NCBI GenBank assembly: GCA_002329155.1
Contig: DCXY01000006.1
Span: forward strand, 1 to 50,541
From: Stenotrophomonas sp. UBA2124
GTDB lineage: Bacteria > Pseudomonadota > Gammaproteobacteria > Xanthomonadales > Xanthomonadaceae
Length of the DNA: 50,541 nucleotides
Direction of reading: 5' to 3'
The translations under genes were made by a program, and so were the position numbers. Under the pieces are notes generated by a model. It was not told the DNA's origin and ran no database searches. It was given only the letters and a program-made list of their open reading frames with translations. The stretch's first letter is position 1, and every line of letters begins with the position of its first letter. Below, piece by piece: positions 48,298 through 50,541 of the stretch.

Positions 48298-49917
48298 TCA
48301 ATGCCCGCGCAGGTCGCGCGGACGGAAACCCATGGCCAGCATGGCCAGCAGGTAGGTTAGGCCGCCACCGCCGACCAGCAGCGCCAGGCTGCCGATGCGG
48401 TGCCACTTGTCCATGCCGGTGAAGCCCGGCAGCCAGTACAGCAGGCCCAGCAGCACCGCCACCATCGCCGCGCAGGCCAGCACCAGCCGCAGCACGTAGC
48501 CGCCCCAGCCGGGCCGGCGCTGGTACACGCCGGTCTTGCCCAGCCAGTACCAGAGCAACCCGAGGTTCAGATAACTGGACAGGGCACTGGCGATGCCCAG
48601 CGCCAGGTGCAGGCCCGGCTGCTTGGCCAGCGCGACCATCACGCCCTGCGCCTTCAGCGCGTCCGGCACCATGATCTGGTACAGGACGGCCAGCAGGGCG
48701 AAGTTGAACACCATGTTGGCCACCAGCGCGACCAGACCGGCGCGCACCGGAGTCCGGGTGTCCTGACGCGAGTAGAACGCGGGCAGCACCACCTTCAGCA
48801 GGGCGAAAGCCGGCAGGCCGGCACTCAGGCCGTACACCGACAACGCGGTCATCTGCGTGTCGAAGGCGGTGAACTGGCGGTACTGGAACAGCGTGGCGAT
48901 CAGCGGCTCGGCCAGGAACACCAGCCCCAGCATGGCCGGCACCGCGATCAGCAGGGTCATGCGCAGGCCCCAGTCCAACGCGTTGGAGAAGCCCTCCCCG
49001 TCCGTCTTGACGTGGTGCCGCGCCAGCGCCGGCAGGATCACCGTGCCCAGTGCCACGCCGAACACGCCCAGCGGCAGCTCCAGGAAGCGGTCGGCCAGCG
49101 ACAGCCAGGACTGCGAGCCCTTCACCAGATAGGCCGCGATCACGGTATCCAGCAGCAGGTTGATCTGCGCCACAGACGAGCCGAACAGCGTGGGCACCAT
49201 CAGGGTCAGCACGCGGCGCACGTCCGGGTGGTTCCAGCCCCAGCGCGGCAGGGTCAGCAGGTTGATGCCACGCAGCGCAGGCAACTGGAACAACAGCTGC
49301 AGGATGCCGGCGGCCAGCACCGCCCAGCCCAGCGCCATGATCTGCTTTTCAGGCGTGCCGCCCAGCCGCGGGGCCAGCCACAGCGCGCCGGCGATCATGC
49401 ACAGGTTGAGGATCACCGGGGTCAGCGCCGGCATGGCGAAACGCTGGAAGCTGTTCAGCGCGCCGCCGGCCAGGGCGGTCAGCGAGACGAACAGCAGGAA
49501 CGGGAAAGTGAGGCGGAACAGGTCGGTCAGCAGGCCCAGCTTGGCCGGGTCGGCTGCCTCACCGCTGCTGAACAGGAAGGCCAGCTGGGGGGTGAAGATC
49601 ATCGCCAGCGCGGTGACCAGCAGCAGCACCCCGCCCAGCGTGCCGGACACCCGCGCCATCAGTTCGCGCAGATCGCCGTGCGGGCGGGTCTCCTTGACCT
49701 CGGTGAACACCGGCACGAAGGCGGTGGCGAAGGAGCCCTCGGCGAACAGCCGGCGCAGGAAATTGGGCACCCGGAAGGCCACCCAGAACGCATCGGTGAC
49801 CGCATTTGCGCCAAACTGGATGCTGATGACCTGGTCCCGGACCAGGCCCAGCACACGGGAAACCATTGTCATGCTGCTGAACGACAGCAGCCCCCGCAGC
49901 ATGCGCGGTGAACTCAC
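48298..49917 (-). CDS. murJ: lipid II flippase MurJ
   Basis: 539 aa MOP-superfamily membrane protein with about 14 helices, required for moving lipid II across the inner membrane. Family phrases: TMVSRVLGLVRDQVIS, FWVAFRVPNFLRRLFAEGSFATAFVPVF near the N-terminus (the conserved Arg-rich substrate region), and DRFLELPLGVFGVALGTVILP mid-protein. The start is GTG 49917; ATG 49902 (MLRGL) is an alternative. It is divergent from rpsT with a 100-base promoter gap. Confidence 0.95.
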   Translation of the reverse strand: MSSPRMLRGLLSFSSMTMVSRVLGLVRDQVISIQFGANAVTDAFWVAFRVPNFLRRLFAEGSFATAFVPVFTEVKETRPHGDLRELMARVSGTLGGVLLLVTALAMIFTPQLAFLFSSGEAADPAKLGLLTDLFRLTFPFLLFVSLTALAGGALNSFQRFAMPALTPVILNLCMIAGALWLAPRLGGTPEKQIMALGWAVLAAGILQLLFQLPALRGINLLTLPRWGWNHPDVRRVLTLMVPTLFGSSVAQINLLLDTVIAAYLVKGSQSWLSLADRFLELPLGVFGVALGTVILPALARHHVKTDGEGFSNALDWGLRMTLLIAVPAMLGLVFLAEPLIATLFQYRQFTAFDTQMTALSVYGLSAGLPAFALLKVVLPAFYSRQDTRTPVRAGLVALVANMVFNFALLAVLYQIMVPDALKAQGVMVALAKQPGLHLALGIASALSSYLNLGLLWYWLGKTGVYQRRPGWGGYVLRLVLACAAMVAVLLGLLYWLPGFTGMDKWHRIGSLALLVGGGGLTYLLAMLAMGFRPRDLRGH

Positions 49918-50017
49918 TCACGGCCCCCTTGACAACTTGACTTGACGTTCATTTGGTCTGCCATCATACTTGCGTGCTTGCTGTTCCCACCACATCGATT
50001 TTCAGGAAACCACCACT

Positions 50018-50287
50018 GTGGCCAATATCAAGTCCGCCAAGAAGCGCGCCAAGCAGACCGTTGTGCGCAACGCGCGTAACACGGCTCAGCGTTCGATGCT
50101 GCGCACCGCCGTCAAGAAGGTGATCAAGGCTCTGGACGCCAACGACGCCGCCGGCGCCGAGGCTGCCTTTGCCGTCGCCCAGCCGATTCTCGACCGTTTC
50201 AGCGCCCGTGGCCTGATTCACAAGAACAAGGCTGCGCGTCATAAGAGCCGTCTGACCGCCCGCATCAAGGCCATCAAGGCTGCCTGA
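50018..50287 (+). CDS. rpsT: 30S ribosomal protein S20
   Basis: 89 aa basic protein: VANIKSAKKRAKQTVVRNARNT, DAAGAEAAFAVAQPILDRFSARGLIHKNKAARHKSRL. A non-ATG start, GTG at 50018, is supported by AGGAAAC upstream and by the conserved N-terminus (first residue Met by initiation, then ANIKSA). E. coli rpsT uses UUG and is autoregulated at translation, so the weak start here may have the same purpose. It is followed by a clear terminator. Confidence 0.97.
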   Translation: MANIKSAKKRAKQTVVRNARNTAQRSMLRTAVKKVIKALDANDAAGAEAAFAVAQPILDRFSARGLIHKNKAARHKSRLTARIKAIKAA

Positions 50288-50325
50288 TCCGTGCGATCAC
50301 CTGGGGCCGCAAGGCTTCCGGCATG

Positions 50326-50351
50326 AAAAACCCGGCCTGCGCCGGGTTTTT
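50326..50351 (+). terminator. rpsT intrinsic terminator
   Basis: AAAAACCCGGC-CTGC-GCCGGGTTTTT: 6-bp GC stem extended by A/T pairs, followed by T-rich sequence, 39 bases after the rpsT stop. Confidence 0.93.
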
Positions 50352-50391
50352 TGTTGCGCGTGTGAAAGCTGGTCTTTGCCCTCACCCCGGC

Positions 50392-50413
50392 CCTCTCCCG
50401 CGTGCGGGAGAGG
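50392..50413. repeat. C/G-rich palindromic repeat element
   Basis: CCTCTCCCGC-GT-GCGGGAGAGG: 10-bp perfect stem of the same class as the arms of the 14907-15027 inverted repeat. Such elements are scattered between genes in this lineage. Confidence 0.75.
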
Positions 50414-50441
50414 AGGGCAGGAGCTTGCCTGCACAGCGTAC

Positions 50442-50541
50442 TAGCGCGCCCCCCCCCCCACCCCCTCCCCCCAGCGGGGGAGGGGGCGGGGGCTTTCCGC
50501 GCGGGGGCCCGCCCCCCCCCCCCTCCCCCCCCCCCCTCCCG
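50442..50541. other. degenerate C/G-run sequence at window end
   Basis: Runs of 11 C and longer C/G tracts broken by single T or A. The order of blocks (C-tract with A, C-tract with T, GGGGG-A-GGGGG, then CTTT) follows that of the 14907-14947 repeat arm with T and A apparently replaced. It looks like a poorly called copy of that repeat at a contig end, not biology. Confidence 0.6.

Noticed and set aside
49918..50017. Riboswitch or leader peptide between murJ and rpsT
   Set aside because: The 100-base gap has room for divergent promoters only; no stable conserved fold or short coding frame with a ribosome site was seen.

Overview
The window is a chromosomal segment of high-GC DNA from a gamma-proteobacterium of the Xanthomonadaceae, most like Stenotrophomonas. 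This rests on gene content and order (metG followed by an orphan RnfB-type ferredoxin, an MprF, a Xanthomonas-type NPP phosphodiesterase, a cyoABCD operon, and rpsT-murJ-ribF-ileS-lspA-ispH) and on the abundant C/G-rich palindromic repeats of the CCCTCTCCC/GGGAGAGGG type. No database search was possible, so genus level is an inference. The left edge lies inside metG. The right edge dissolves into degenerate poly-C/poly-G sequence that looks like a contig end.

Layout. 1-6.9 kb: metG (5' truncated), a HAD-IB phosphatase, rnfB, a RidA-family protein, a DUF998 membrane protein and mprF. 6.95-7.77 kb: five tandem ~170-bp repeat units, each carrying two palindromes, between the converging 3' ends of mprF and an AcvB/VirJ-family gene. 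7.8-10.6 kb: a leftward set (AcvB/VirJ, small Cys-rich oxidoreductase-like protein, HD-domain protein, RNA 2',3'-cyclic phosphodiesterase). 10.9-19.8 kb: a transglutaminase-like/TPR protein, PhnA-type zinc ribbon protein, CDF transporter, YegD Hsp70-like chaperone, NPP lipoprotein, MscS channel, GNAT, DksA-like zinc finger, DUF2058, YgjP-like metalloprotein and an RsuA-family pseudouridine synthase. 19.8-34.4 kb: SstT transporter, phospholipase D/cardiolipin synthase-like protein, HDOD protein, two lipoproteins (one an esterase), a GGDEF-EAL protein, the divergent argO/argP pair, a predicted outer-membrane protein, an M14 peptidase, a glycine-zipper protein, an acyltransferase and a PAS-GGDEF protein. 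34.4-38.8 kb: the cytochrome bo3 operon cyoABCD, read leftward, with a His/Met-rich tail on CyoA and paired palindromes upstream. 38.9-42.7 kb: an orphan polyamine-type binding lipoprotein, then a visibly AT-richer patch with small lipoprotein and membrane-protein genes and an internally deleted IS3-family element, ending at tRNA-Thr(CGU). 42.8-50.3 kb: the housekeeping block ispH-lspA-ileS-ribF-murJ, all leftward, and rpsT, rightward.

How the genes work together. Most of the window is core metabolism and envelope physiology. MprF (lysyl-phosphatidylglycerol synthesis and flipping) faces an AcvB/VirJ homologue, a family whose Agrobacterium member hydrolyses lysyl-phosphatidylglycerol, so the two may set the level of one lipid. 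CyoABCD forms a ubiquinol oxidase. ArgP probably controls the divergent ArgO-like exporter. LspA matures the several lipoproteins seen here. IspH and MurJ supply isoprenoid precursors and flip lipid II. Two cyclic-di-GMP enzymes lie within about 9 kb.

I found no CRISPR array, prophage or recognisable defence operon. The least explained parts are the 170-bp array, the double palindrome upstream of cyo, the small AT-rich islet next to tRNA-Thr and its flanking imperfect direct repeats.
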